Shown here piece by piece: positions 35,642 to 43,719 of a DNA stretch of 64,000 nt. A program made the position numbers and the translations under genes. The number at the start of each line of letters is the position of its first letter. Position 1 is the stretch's first letter. The DNA is taken from positions 62,001 through 126,000 of the forward strand of contig CAIVEW010000025.1 in the NCBI GenBank assembly GCA_903905065.1, given 5' to 3'. The notes under the pieces were generated by a model that did not search any database, was not told where the DNA came from, and worked only from the letters and a program-made list of their open reading frames with translations. This DNA is from an uncultured Bacteroidota bacterium. Lineage in GTDB: Bacteria > Bacteroidota > Bacteroidia > Chitinophagales > Chitinophagaceae.

Positions 35642-37015
35642 TCACTTTAAGCGGGCCTTCCACATCTTGTTAAACGACCGTTCGGCAAAATGCAACTCGC
35701 CCCGGTGTTTGCCCCACGTGTCTTTGAACAGCTTGTTAACCACTTTCGTTTTCATACTCGGGCTGGCCACATTCAGCAGCCTGCGGTTCAGCATAGCGGT
35801 TTCCCAAAGCCGCCAAGTCGTATTTTCTTTAAATCCGTTCAGCCCTTCATCCGTTGCTATGCTGCGGTTTTCCAGCAGCATTTCGTGTATGTTTATTTTC
35901 AGCGGGCATACCTCGGTACAGTTACCGCACAGGCTCGATGCATAGCTCAGGTGCTTGAACTCTGCTATGCCCTCCAGGTGCGGAGTTATTACCGAACCTA
36001 TGGGGCCGCTGTAAGTTGCGCCATAAGCATGCCCCCCAATGTTCTTATAAACAGGGCAGGCATTGAGGCACGATCCGCAGCGTATACAGTACATGCTCTC
36101 ACGTACTTCTTTACGTAGCAGGTTGGTGCGCCCATTATCCAGCAGTATCACGTAAATCTCTTCAGGGCCGTCGGTCTCGCCCGCCTGCCGTGGGCCTGTG
36201 AAAATGGTGTTATACACCGTTACGTTCTGCCCCGTGCCATAAGTAGCCAGCAGCGGCCAGAATAGTTGCAGGTCGTTAATAGACGGCAGCAGTTTTTCTA
36301 TCCCCACTATGGATATCTGCGTTGGCGGGAATGATGTAGACAAGCGCGCATTTCCCTCATTCTCACTTACACAAACGCCACCTACATCAGCCAGCAGGAA
36401 ATTACCCCCAGTTATGCCCACCTGAGCAGTGATGTATTTTTCGCGCAGGTTGCGGCGGGCGATCTTGGTTATCTCTGGAGGCGTCAGGTTGGGCAGTGTG
36501 CCCAGCTTATCATGAAACACCTTAGCCACATCCTCCTTGCTTTTGTGCATGGCTGGCGTTACGATGTGGTAAGGCGGTTCGCCGTCCAGTTGCTGTATAT
36601 ATTCGCCCAGGTCTGTCTCTACCGAATCAATTCCATTCTCGTGTAGAAAATCATTGAGGTGTATCTCTTCCGTCACCATCGACTTGGCTTTTACCACTTG
36701 TGTGGTATTCTTCTCGCGGCATATCTGCAGTATGGCTTGCAGGGCTTCATCAGCGGTCTCTGCCCATATTAGTTTGCCACCTTTGGCTGTAAAGTTCTTT
36801 TCAAATTGTTCCAGGTATTTATCCAGGCTCTCCATTACCTTCCACTTCACATTCTTAGCCTTCTTTCGGGCAATGTCCAGGTTGGCAAACTGTTCCTTGC
36901 CCTTCACGACACTGGTGTTGTACTTCCCTATATTGAACGCCAGTTTGCGTTTATGCTCCAGGTCATTCGCTTTTACCTCGCTCTTGGCAAGAAATATGGT
37001 TTGCTGTTCTGTCAT
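35642..37015 (-). CDS. lutB: LutB-type iron-sulfur lactate utilisation protein
   Basis: A 457-residue protein with an N-terminal LUD domain (about 60-290), two 4Fe-4S motifs CIRCGSCLNACP (near 308) and CGNCTEVCP (near 366), and a C-terminal DUF3390-like segment. LutB is the core subunit of the LutABC L-lactate oxidation complex. No lutA or lutC lies beside it, so partners must be encoded elsewhere or absent. A TAAGTTTG -7 box is 18 nt upstream. Confidence 0.9.
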   Translation of the reverse strand: MTEQQTIFLAKSEVKANDLEHKRKLAFNIGKYNTSVVKGKEQFANLDIARKKAKNVKWKVMESLDKYLEQFEKNFTAKGGKLIWAETADEALQAILQICREKNTTQVVKAKSMVTEEIHLNDFLHENGIDSVETDLGEYIQQLDGEPPYHIVTPAMHKSKEDVAKVFHDKLGTLPNLTPPEITKIARRNLREKYITAQVGITGGNFLLADVGGVCVSENEGNARLSTSFPPTQISIVGIEKLLPSINDLQLFWPLLATYGTGQNVTVYNTIFTGPRQAGETDGPEEIYVILLDNGRTNLLRKEVRESMYCIRCGSCLNACPVYKNIGGHAYGATYSGPIGSVITPHLEGIAEFKHLSYASSLCGNCTEVCPLKINIHEMLLENRSIATDEGLNGFKENTTWRLWETAMLNRRLLNVASPSMKTKVVNKLFKDTWGKHRGELHFAERSFNKMWKARLK

Positions 37016-37033
37016 TTAAAAAATTACGTGTAA

Positions 37034-37041
37034 CAAACTTA
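37034..37041 (-). promoter_or_regulatory. -7 box (TAAGTTTG) of lutB
   Basis: TAAGTTTG on the minus strand matches TAnnTTTG, 18 nt before the lutB ATG. Confidence 0.5.
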
Positions 37042-37048
37042 CGCAATA

Positions 37049-37288
37049 ATGGGGGAGAATGAAAGCAGAAGGGAACGGTATAATATGGTGATTTATTTGG
37101 TATCTTTATTATTCAAACAAACCGAGGAAACGATTAGTACCATCTCCATTATCAACCTCCTCGGCAAAACGGTATATAACAATGAGTATAACTCAGAAAA
37201 AGTGCAGGTGGATGTTTCAGCGCTGCCAGCAGGTGTTTACTTCGTTAAGGTAAATGGAATGGATGTGAAGAAATTCTTGAAAGAATGA
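37049..37288 (+). pseudogene. Orphan T9SS sorting-domain fragment
   Basis: A 79-codon frame whose last 50 residues are a type A T9SS sorting domain (INLLGKTVYNNEYNSEKVQV, DVSALPAGVYFVKVNG, VKKFLKE). No signal peptide or cargo domain precedes it, and the first 30 residues are unlike any exported protein. It is most likely the 3' remnant of a decayed secreted-protein gene. It ends 22 nt before a strong terminator hairpin, which may be the original terminator of the lost gene. Confidence 0.7.
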
Positions 37289-37310
37289 GATAGGCTTTCT
37301 CAATACAGGC

Positions 37311-37347
37311 AAAATAAAAAACCCCGGATTCCGGGGTTTTTTATTTT
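37311..37347. terminator. Bidirectional terminator
   Basis: A perfect 17-bp stem (left arm AAAATAAAAAACCCCGG) with ATT loop, T-rich on both strands. It separates the T9SS fragment from the convergent repeat lipoprotein gene. Confidence 0.88.
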
Positions 37348-37362
37348 GGTCAACGAATTATA

Positions 37363-37776
37363 TTAGTGCCCTTGGCTTTGATCGGAGTGGCTTCTGAGGC
37401 CGCCGCCCTGTGGTTTAGCCGTGCTTGTCGCAGTATTGCCTCCCTTCTGGTTCTGGCTTTGATCAGAGTGGCCGCGGAGGCCGCCTTGCTGCTGCTGCGT
37501 GGGTGCCACAGTAGGCGTAGGTGCGGGCGCTGCGTTGTTTCCTTCTTCTTTTTTGCCAGTGTGCTCATGCTCCCTGTGCGTAGCTTCGGCTTTCTCTTTT
37601 TCTATGGCCTTTATAGTAGAATCGTTCTTAGCGGCATTTGCCTGGTCGTGCTCGTTCAATTTCGCATTTACTGTGGAGTCAATTTGCGCCTGGGTTTGCG
37701 CCTGGTTATTATTGTTGCTGCCGCAAGACGCGAACATAACAGCGCATCCGGCTAAGAATAAGAATTGCTTTTTCAT
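37363..37776 (-). CDS. Low-complexity lipoprotein with HSDQSQ repeat
   Basis: A 137-residue lipoprotein (signal ends VMFASC). The mature part is Asn/Gln-rich near the lipid anchor, then a charged helical stretch (NAKLNEHDQANAAKNDS, IKAIEKEKAEATHREHEH), then a Pro/Thr/Gln linker and two copies of GGLRxHSDQSQ. It is presumably a flexible surface or periplasmic protein; the His-rich tail might bind metal, but that is a guess. ATG 37776 is chosen for the normal signal peptide. Confidence 0.75.
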   Translation of the reverse strand: MKKQFLFLAGCAVMFASCGSNNNNQAQTQAQIDSTVNAKLNEHDQANAAKNDSTIKAIEKEKAEATHREHEHTGKKEEGNNAAPAPTPTVAPTQQQQGGLRGHSDQSQNQKGGNTATSTAKPQGGGLRSHSDQSQGH

Positions 37777-37800
37777 TATTGGTACGTTTTTTGGTTGCTG

Positions 37801-37808
37801 CAAAAATA
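37801..37808 (-). promoter_or_regulatory. -7 box (TATTTTTG) of the repeat lipoprotein gene
   Basis: A minus-strand TATTTTTG, 24 nt upstream of the ATG, with a TTTG about 23 nt further upstream (37832-37835). Confidence 0.5.
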
Positions 37809-37892
37809 TTGTTATTATTGAAAGAAGTAATCAAACTAACATTAAAATATTTAGTGGCCACCGGCAAATCTTTATTTTCTGTCATCCTTCCT

Positions 37893-37900
37893 TACCTTTG
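37893..37900 (+). promoter_or_regulatory. -7 box (TACCTTTG) of EGF-type lipoprotein copy B
   Basis: TACCTTTG, 17 nt before the ATG at 37918. Confidence 0.55.
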
Positions 37901-37917
37901 AAAAATAAAAATCGATC

Positions 37918-38454
37918 ATGAGGCCATTCGTTCGTTTTGTTTTTTGCCTGGTTATTTCGGCGGGTGTCGTGACACTCTCGCTGTATACATCATGTAAGAA
38001 AAATAATAACTGCAGCGGCGTGAACTGCCAGAACAAAGGCACCTGTTCAGATGGTTTTTGCATATGCCCTGCAGGAGTGGGTGGCGATACCTGCCAGAGC
38101 ATATTCAAAGAGTCTTTTGCCAACACCTATGGCGGCAGCGCCGGTGTAAATACAGTACATATCCCCTACTTGCTGGTTTTCTCCATACCACCAACTCCAG
38201 TCGATTTTACTACCATGGCGTTGACGGTGAAAACAGGAGGGGGTGGAGCGACCAACATACCGTTGCTTCGGGTTGTTTTGAATAGCCCGACGGCCACAGT
38301 TGGCAACTTTAGCATTCCTACTACCACTATAAATGGGGCCACTTATAGCGGCAATGGTATATTGTATGCTAAGTATGCATCCCTTACGCTATACAAAACA
38401 GTTACTTCCGGTACAGATACCACCTATATCTGTAATAGTTTTCCGGTACAATGA
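37918..38454 (+). CDS. EGF-type lipoprotein, copy B
   Basis: A 178-residue protein with signal VTLSLYTSC, then an EGF-like six-Cys module (CSGVNCQNKGTCSDGFCIC, then PAGVGGDTC), then about 115 residues of predicted beta structure with FSIPTTTINGATYSGNG and ASLTLYKTV. This tail shares its spacing and the F-x-I-P, Y-x-G-x-G and A-S-L-T-L elements with copies C and D. The gene lies 208 nt upstream of copy C, but each has its own promoter. Confidence 0.82.
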   Translation: MRPFVRFVFCLVISAGVVTLSLYTSCKKNNNCSGVNCQNKGTCSDGFCICPAGVGGDTCQSIFKESFANTYGGSAGVNTVHIPYLLVFSIPPTPVDFTTMALTVKTGGGGATNIPLLRVVLNSPTATVGNFSIPTTTINGATYSGNGILYAKYASLTLYKTVTSGTDTTYICNSFPVQ

Positions 38455-38603
38455 TCTCTTTCAAAAAAGATTGCGCCCTTTGTTGTACTGCTTTCGTTGT
38501 TTAGCAAACGAAGTATTTCATACCTTAAATACTATTTGTTTTACGAATGCGTTTTATCTCAGGCGAGACACATGTACGATTTGCTGTAATTGCCACTAAA
38601 ACA

Positions 38604-38611
38604 TACCTTTG
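38604..38611 (+). promoter_or_regulatory. -33/-7 promoter (TTTG...TACCTTTG) of EGF-type lipoprotein copy C
   Basis: TACCTTTG is preceded by TTTG at 38580-38583 with exactly 20 nt between them, a full Bacteroidota promoter, 51 nt before the ATG. Confidence 0.7.
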
Positions 38612-38662
38612 CCCGGATGAAAAATAAATCCCGGTATCACGGAAATATAAACATCAGCTAAA

Positions 38663-39262
38663 ATGAGACCTATGAGATCAGTTAAGTATATGACGCTTGG
38701 CTTGCTGCTTGCCCTGGCATTGTTTGGCGCGGCAACGTATGTTTCATCCTGTTCAAAGGATGCATGCAAGGGCGTAACCTGCCTGAACTATGGAATTTGC
38801 AACCGGGGAAGTTGTACATGCCCTGACACGGGAACCGGCGGAACGAACTGCGAGATCATTTATAGATTGCTATACAAAAATAACTACAAGGGAAATGCGG
38901 TTATTACTTATTCACACTTTGATAGCCTGGCATTAGACAGTGGTTATATTAATCATACTGACGACAGTAATACGATCACTTTTTCAATAGGCACCGATAC
39001 TACTTTCAATAAGATGGGGCTGTCATGGACAGATGGTGCTAACCCGATGCTTACCGCTACCATTGCCTTGCAGAACAACACTGCAACCGGGTCTACCTTT
39101 TCCATTCCGGCAACGCTTGGCGGGCCAGGCGATACGTTTATGGTTAGCGGTAACGGCAGTGTGAGCAGCACCTCAGCTTCGCTGAACCTGACCGCTGTAC
39201 CTCCCCACCCGCACATCACACCAACTATTTATTACACCTTAAGCAATTGTCCCAAGCAGTAA
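38663..39262 (+). CDS. EGF-type lipoprotein, copy C
   Basis: A 199-residue protein with signal ending ATYVSSC, an EGF-like module (CKGVTCLNYGICNRGSCTC, then PDTGTGGTNC) and a beta-rich tail with MGLSWTDG, FSIPATLGG, VSGNGSVSSTSASLNLT and IYYTLSNC. It is the longest of the four paralogues and has an extra C-terminal Cys. ATG 38663 is used; ATG 38672 (MRSVKYM) is also possible. DUF4337 follows 34 nt downstream. Confidence 0.82.
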   Translation: MRPMRSVKYMTLGLLLALALFGAATYVSSCSKDACKGVTCLNYGICNRGSCTCPDTGTGGTNCEIIYRLLYKNNYKGNAVITYSHFDSLALDSGYINHTDDSNTITFSIGTDTTFNKMGLSWTDGANPMLTATIALQNNTATGSTFSIPATLGGPGDTFMVSGNGSVSSTSASLNLTAVPPHPHITPTIYYTLSNCPKQ

Positions 39263-39296
39263 CAAAACCGCGCATATTTAATAGTAGCTTTATCTC

Positions 39297-39833
39297 ATGG
39301 AAGAATTAGAGGATCCTACGGAAAGCCTTAAGGAAACAATGGAGGCCGCGGAAGAGAAAAAAGAACGCTGGACAATGCATGTAGCCTTGTCTACAGCCAT
39401 CATAGCGGTATTAGCAGCAATCGCCGGGTTATATGGCAACCACCACGCTAACGAGGCCATGCTGGACCAGATCAAGGCATCCGATCGGTGGGCGTATTAC
39501 CAATCTAAAAGCATAAAAGCGGAGATCGCGGCAGGCACTGCACAAGTGTTAGCCGCCATGGACAAGCCATTGCCTAAGGAAAGCGAGGATAAGAAGAAGA
39601 AATACGAAGACGACAAAGCGGAAATAAAGGCCACAGCCGAAGAAGCAGAAAAAAGCTCAGAGAGCCACATGCGCCAGCACGTGGTGCTGTCCCGGGCGGT
39701 CACTATTTTCCAGATCGCCGTTGCCTTGTCGGCGGTGGCTATACTTACCCGTAAGAAGCTGGTATGGTACGGAAGCATGCTGCTGGCTGCGGTAGGCTGC
39801 GTTTTCCTGGTTATGGGTTTCCTGGCGGGTTAA
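39297..39833 (+). CDS. DUF4337 membrane protein
   Basis: A 178-residue protein with one N-terminal membrane segment (about 29-47, ALSTAIIAVLAAIAGLY), a charged helical middle (SDRWAYYQSKSIKAEIA is the family hallmark; KEKxED-rich 75-115), and two C-terminal segments (about 133-147 and 155-176). Its function is unknown. Its 3' end overlaps the convergent DUF6252-like gene by 4 nt. Confidence 0.85.
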   Translation: MEELEDPTESLKETMEAAEEKKERWTMHVALSTAIIAVLAAIAGLYGNHHANEAMLDQIKASDRWAYYQSKSIKAEIAAGTAQVLAAMDKPLPKESEDKKKKYEDDKAEIKATAEEAEKSSESHMRQHVVLSRAVTIFQIAVALSAVAILTRKKLVWYGSMLLAAVGCVFLVMGFLAG

Positions 39834-40366
39834 TGCGCCATAATATCAAACCTGCCATCAGTCAGGTGCACCACTTTACCCTGCCGGTTTACAGCTTCCA
39901 TAGCAAATGTTCCCGCGATGATATTGCCATCGTTATAGGTAACGGTTACAGATCCGGGATGTGAAATATCCGGTTGGAACTGGTTCGAATCGTTCGGGGA
40001 TATCGAGTGCGTATAATCCCAGAAATAACCGAAATAAGGGTAACTGCAGATGATGGGGTATACACCTAGCGTATCGTCATAATCGATACTAAGCTCTATC
40101 TCGTAATGGGGCGAAGTTATTTCGCAGGAGATGTACAAAAGGTCTTTGTCCGGGGAAGAACTGAAGTTGACCACACCAGATGCATTAGTCAGGTTTTGTC
40201 CGGCTATTATCACTTTGCCGTTGATCTTGCAGGCCATCATATTTTCACCCGTGTGGGTAAGCGGTGGAAGCTCTTTTTCGAATCGCTGTCTTACGAAAGA
40301 GGTAAACAATAAAAACGACAGTGCGCCTGCTGCTACAACCAAAATTTTTCCCCGCACATAGTTCAT
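39830..40366 (-). CDS. DUF6252-like anchored secreted protein
   Basis: A 178-residue protein with an N-terminal membrane anchor or signal (GKILVVAAGALSFLLFTSF). The mature part has ENMMACKINGKVIIAGQ near residue 45, the usual opening of DUF6252-type proteins, and a C-terminal GSVTVTYNDGNIIAGTFAME typical of their beta-sandwich. The family assignment is by pattern. ATG 40366 is chosen; it is only 4 nt from a -7 box, so the transcript may be leaderless. Confidence 0.72.
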   Translation of the reverse strand: MNYVRGKILVVAAGALSFLLFTSFVRQRFEKELPPLTHTGENMMACKINGKVIIAGQNLTNASGVVNFSSSPDKDLLYISCEITSPHYEIELSIDYDDTLGVYPIICSYPYFGYFWDYTHSISPNDSNQFQPDISHPGSVTVTYNDGNIIAGTFAMEAVNRQGKVVHLTDGRFDIMAH

Positions 40367-40370
40367 AATG

Positions 40371-40378
40371 CAAAGGTA
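40371..40378 (-). promoter_or_regulatory. -7 box (TACCTTTG) of the DUF6252-like gene
   Basis: A minus-strand TACCTTTG with only 4 nt between it and the ATG, so transcription should start at or next to the start codon. Confidence 0.5.
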
Positions 40379-40463
40379 AAGCAATTACAGCACCCGTTGA
40401 ACCAACGGGCCACTCCTCATAGGTGCGATAATATTTATTACCTTTACTCGTCAATGAAATTTT

Positions 40464-40874
40464 ATGCAATTTTCTACAGATAAAGCACCGAAGCCGGTTG
40501 GTCTATATCCTCATGCACGGCGCGCTGGAAACCTCTTATTCCTTTCAGGCGTTGGCCCGCGCAAAGCGGGTACAGACGAAATACCCGGGTTAAAAACCGA
40601 TAAGCAGGGCAACTATATAGAGTTCGATTTTGCGGAACAGTGCCGGAGCGTGTTTGACAACGTGCGGATAATATTGGAGGAAAGCGGCAGCAGTTGGGAC
40701 AAGTTGATAGATGTAACTGTTTTCCTCGTGGACATGAAACGTGATTTCCAGACGTACAACAAAGTATATGCCGAGTATTTTAAGCAGAACCAGCCTTGCC
40801 GCACGACGGTAGGCATAAACTCTTTGCCTACTGCCATAGCGATAGAATTGAAGTGTATAGCGACTATTGATTAA
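40464..40874 (+). CDS. RidA-family enamine/imine deaminase
   Basis: A 136-residue trimeric RidA (YjgF/YER057c/UK114) protein that hydrolyses reactive enamines. The substrate-binding Arg113 (CRTTVGINSLP) and the Glu128 (IAIELKCIA) are both present. The extended N-terminal loop GVGPRKAGTDEIPG is longer than in housekeeping RidA and recalls 2-aminomuconate deaminases of the kynurenine route. Given kmo at 25-27 kb that role is possible, but the general RidA function cannot be excluded. Confidence 0.88.
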   Translation: MQFSTDKAPKPVGLYPHARRAGNLLFLSGVGPRKAGTDEIPGLKTDKQGNYIEFDFAEQCRSVFDNVRIILEESGSSWDKLIDVTVFLVDMKRDFQTYNKVYAEYFKQNQPCRTTVGINSLPTAIAIELKCIATID

Positions 40875-40882
40875 TGTATTTT

Positions 40883-40970
40883 TGGAGTTGGGAATTAAGA
40901 ATTTGGATTGAAATGTTTAAGAAGGAATTATACCTTTAGAAATCAATCCCAATTACTAATACCAAATTAC
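40883..40970. repeat. Imperfect inverted AATTTGG/CCAAATT spacer repeat
   Basis: The ridA-paaG gap contains TTGGGAATTAAGAATTTGG on one side and the approximate complement (CCCAATTACTAATACCAAAT) on the other. It is AT-rich spacer sequence, akin to the TTTGGAATTT repeats at 34.3 kb. A near-consensus TACCTTTA box lies within it. Confidence 0.4.
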
Positions 40971-40986
40971 CCTTTTAACTAAAATT

Positions 40987-41763
40987 ATGAGCAGCGTTCT
41001 TCTTCTTAAAGAAAATGGTGTAGGGTACATTACCCTCAATCGCCCGGATAAGTATAATAGTTATAACCGGGAGATGGCGCTCGCACTTCAGGGCCATCTC
41101 GACGATTGCGAAGCGGATGATGAAGTGAGGTGTATCTATCTCACCGGTGCCGGAAAGGGGTTTTGCTCTGGCCAGGACCTTGGTGAGGCCATGAACCCAA
41201 CACCCGATGAGTTTGCACGAATGGTGGAGGAGCACTACAATGCTACGATACTGCGGATACGGAAAATAGAAAAGCCGGTGATAGCGGCCGTAAACGGCGT
41301 AGCCGCCGGCGCTGGCGCCAACATTGCCCTGGCATGCGATATAGTGCTGGCCAATGAAGGCGCTTCCTTCATACAGGCTTTTAGCAAAATAGGCTTGATA
41401 CCCGATAGTGGGGGTACCTTCTTTCTGCCGCGGCTGGTAGGTATGCAGCGGGCGGCAGCGCTGATGATGACCGCCGAAAAAGTAATGGCAGCAGACGCCG
41501 TAGCGATGGGGATGATCTACAAATGTTTCCCGGACGATGTGTTCGAAGCTGAGAGCAAAAAAATGGCGACGACACTTGCCCAAATGCCCACAAAAGGGAT
41601 CGGCCTCACCAAGCGCCTGCTCAACCGTTCTTTTAGCAACGACCTGCGTCAGCAGCTCGACATGGAAAAAGAAGTGCAGATAGAGGCGGGCAGTACCGCA
41701 GATTTCAGAGAAGGCGTCATGTCGTTTTTAGAAAAGAGGAAGCCGTTGTTCGAAGGAAAATAA
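40987..41763 (+). CDS. paaG: Enoyl-CoA hydratase/isomerase, PaaG-like
   Basis: A 258-residue crotonase. The oxyanion-hole motifs are GKGFCSGQDL (around 57-65) and NGVAAGAGANIALACD. The active-site Asp140 in LIPDSGGTFFLPR matches PaaG, the epoxyphenylacetyl-CoA isomerase, instead of the Glu pair of hydratases. No other phenylacetate gene is in the window, so the in vivo substrate could be another enoyl-CoA. No terminator separates it from ridA upstream. Confidence 0.85.
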   Translation: MSSVLLLKENGVGYITLNRPDKYNSYNREMALALQGHLDDCEADDEVRCIYLTGAGKGFCSGQDLGEAMNPTPDEFARMVEEHYNATILRIRKIEKPVIAAVNGVAAGAGANIALACDIVLANEGASFIQAFSKIGLIPDSGGTFFLPRLVGMQRAAALMMTAEKVMAADAVAMGMIYKCFPDDVFEAESKKMATTLAQMPTKGIGLTKRLLNRSFSNDLRQQLDMEKEVQIEAGSTADFREGVMSFLEKRKPLFEGK

Positions 41764-41835
41764 GTTGTGAGGCGGCAACATCTGCCTTCCGCAACGAAGG
41801 TAGGAAGTGCTTCGTAAAAACCATCTTCCGGAGAG

Positions 41836-41857
41836 TTATACACAGCTCCGTGGATAA
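41836..41857. promoter_or_regulatory. Pair of inverted DnaA-box-like sites
   Basis: TTATACACA and the inverse CGTGGATAA (TTATCCACG on the other strand) flank a 4-nt spacer, forming an imperfect dyad upstream of the DUF4271 gene. Each has one or no deviation from TTWTNCACA-type DnaA boxes, but chance occurrence is not excluded. Confidence 0.25.
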
Positions 41858-41907
41858 ATATTCACCCTTTTAACGGAACGCTAAGCAACGCATCGCGGTT
41901 TAAAAGC

Positions 41908-41915
41908 TACTTTTG
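41908..41915 (+). promoter_or_regulatory. -7 box (TACTTTTG) of the DUF4271 gene
   Basis: TACTTTTG, 18 nt before the ATG at 41934. Confidence 0.55.
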
Positions 41916-41933
41916 CATAGTTCCTTAGTAGCT

Positions 41934-42809
41934 ATGTGGTTTTCCCGTTTGTTTTTTGGCTTGATGTTTTTGGTGCTTGCCGCGACCGCGCAGGCAACCG
42001 TAAAACCGGCGACTTACGGCATTACCGAATTTGCCGACAGCACAGCGTTAGCACAGGGTGCAAAGGCGCTGGCCGACAGCATCATCGACACCCAACCAAT
42101 GATGGCCAGCACCTATGTCATTAGTGATATAGAACATCCCCACATCGCCGAGTCGCAGACTGCTGACTTTTACCTATTACTTTCTCTGTGCCTTATACTT
42201 GGGCTTATACGGTTTATGGATACCCGCTATTTTATTAACCTTTGGCGGGCCTTCTGGAATCCAACATTAAGCAACAGGCAACTAAAGGAGCAGCTTCAAG
42301 GCGCGGGCCTGCCAAACCTGCTCATGAATATTTTCTTCACTTTCGCCGGTGGTGCTTATATCTACTATGTGGTTAAATTTTTTACACCACATCATTCTGG
42401 TGTTATTCCGCCCTCACTGCTTATCATGATGCTGATATCGGGCACCGGGCTTATATACCTGGCTAAGTATGCGGCCGTGCGCTTTAGTGGCTGGGCTTTC
42501 CGGGTGGAAGGTATTACCGAGCATTATTTGTTCAATGTTTTCCTGATCAACAAGGTGTTGGCAATGGCACTGATCCCTTTTATTATCATCCTCGCGTTTG
42601 CTGACCACCAGTGGGCACAGCAGGTTGTTATCATCTCATTTGTTAGTGCAGGTATCCTATTACTTAACCGGTATATACGGTCGTGGCAGGTGTTCGGGTC
42701 ATTCTTCCAGTATAGTAAATTCCATTTTTTTATGTACCTTTGCGCCTCGGAATTATTGCCGCTGGCAGTTTTGATGAAGTTATTAGTTAAGGGATTAATG
42801 TTTTATTAA
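41934..42809 (+). CDS. DUF4271 membrane protein
   Basis: A 291-residue inner-membrane protein with a signal-like N terminus followed by about six to seven membrane segments from residue 78 on (LLLSLCLILGLIRF, LLMNIFFTFAGGAYIYYVV, YLAKYAAVRFSGWAF, MALIPFIIILAFA). It belongs to the DUF4271 family, which in Bacteroidota is typically next to the uroporphyrinogen-III synthase gene, as here. The function is unknown. ATG 41934 is chosen by its position after the -7 box. Confidence 0.85.
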   Translation: MWFSRLFFGLMFLVLAATAQATVKPATYGITEFADSTALAQGAKALADSIIDTQPMMASTYVISDIEHPHIAESQTADFYLLLSLCLILGLIRFMDTRYFINLWRAFWNPTLSNRQLKEQLQGAGLPNLLMNIFFTFAGGAYIYYVVKFFTPHHSGVIPPSLLIMMLISGTGLIYLAKYAAVRFSGWAFRVEGITEHYLFNVFLINKVLAMALIPFIIILAFADHQWAQQVVIISFVSAGILLLNRYIRSWQVFGSFFQYSKFHFFMYLCASELLPLAVLMKLLVKGLMFY

Positions 42810-42864
42810 CTAGTTACGAAGCCAAAACAGCCACTTTCCGATAATATTCCGATAATCCTTGTAT

Positions 42865-43659
42865 ATGGCCAAAGTTGTTCGTTCACAAAAGAAGGGTGCT
42901 GAAAAAAAGGAACTGAAAGTAGGCAGTATATTGATTACGCAACCGCGCCCCGAAACGGAAAAATCTCCATATTTTGACCTTGCCAAAAAATACAGTTTAC
43001 AGCTTGATTTTCATCCGTTTATTCGCGTGGAAGGGCTCAGCGGCAAGGATTTTCGCAAACAAAGGGTGGACATTACAGAGTTTACCGCAATAATTTTTAC
43101 AAGCCGTTATGCTGTCGACCATTTTTTCAGAATATGTGAGGAACTGAAGCTGAAGGTGTCGCAGGACATGAAGTATTTCTGCATAACTGAAGCAGTGGCG
43201 CTCTACTTGCAGAAATTTATTCTTTACCGCAAGCGCAAGGTTTTCTACTCTGCAGATGGAAGCACGCAAGGCCTGCTGGAAGTAATCGGAAAGCATAAGA
43301 ATGAAAAGTATATCCTTCCCGTTTCCGATACAGCAAAAAATGATATTGCGCAGTACCTGATAAAGCATAACATAAAATATGCGGAAGCTACCCTGTACCG
43401 CATGGTCTCGAACGATATCGGTCCTGTAATGAAAATGTCTTACGACATGATCGTTTTTTTCAGTCCTTTCAGCGTCCAGACCTTATTCGATCATGACCCT
43501 GCATTCAAGCAAAATGGCACCATGATCGGAGCTTTTGGGCCCACGACAGCCAAAGCTGTTGAAGACAGTGGCTTGCGCCTGGATATTAAAGCCCCTGCAG
43601 TAAATGCGCCATCAATGGTGTCTGCGCTGGAGTTATTCTTATCTGCCATAAAAAAATAA
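42865..43659 (+). CDS. hemD: Uroporphyrinogen-III synthase
   Basis: A 264-residue enzyme that cyclises hydroxymethylbilane with ring-D inversion, the branch point to haem and corrinoids. The family is poorly conserved; visible features are ILITQPRPE near the N terminus, IIFTSRYAVDHFF, EAVALYLQK, TLYRMVSND, DMIVFFSPFSVQTL and the end pattern APSMVSALELFL. Its position directly after DUF4271 supports the call. ATG 42865 is chosen; an upstream TTG is unlikely. The two genes probably form one transcript. Confidence 0.88.
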   Translation: MAKVVRSQKKGAEKKELKVGSILITQPRPETEKSPYFDLAKKYSLQLDFHPFIRVEGLSGKDFRKQRVDITEFTAIIFTSRYAVDHFFRICEELKLKVSQDMKYFCITEAVALYLQKFILYRKRKVFYSADGSTQGLLEVIGKHKNEKYILPVSDTAKNDIAQYLIKHNIKYAEATLYRMVSNDIGPVMKMSYDMIVFFSPFSVQTLFDHDPAFKQNGTMIGAFGPTTAKAVEDSGLRLDIKAPAVNAPSMVSALELFLSAIKK

Positions 43660-43719
43660 GTAAGCGACGCATGTAAAAGATCATTGGCAAAGTTTTGCCT
43701 TGATGTGTAACACGACCAA

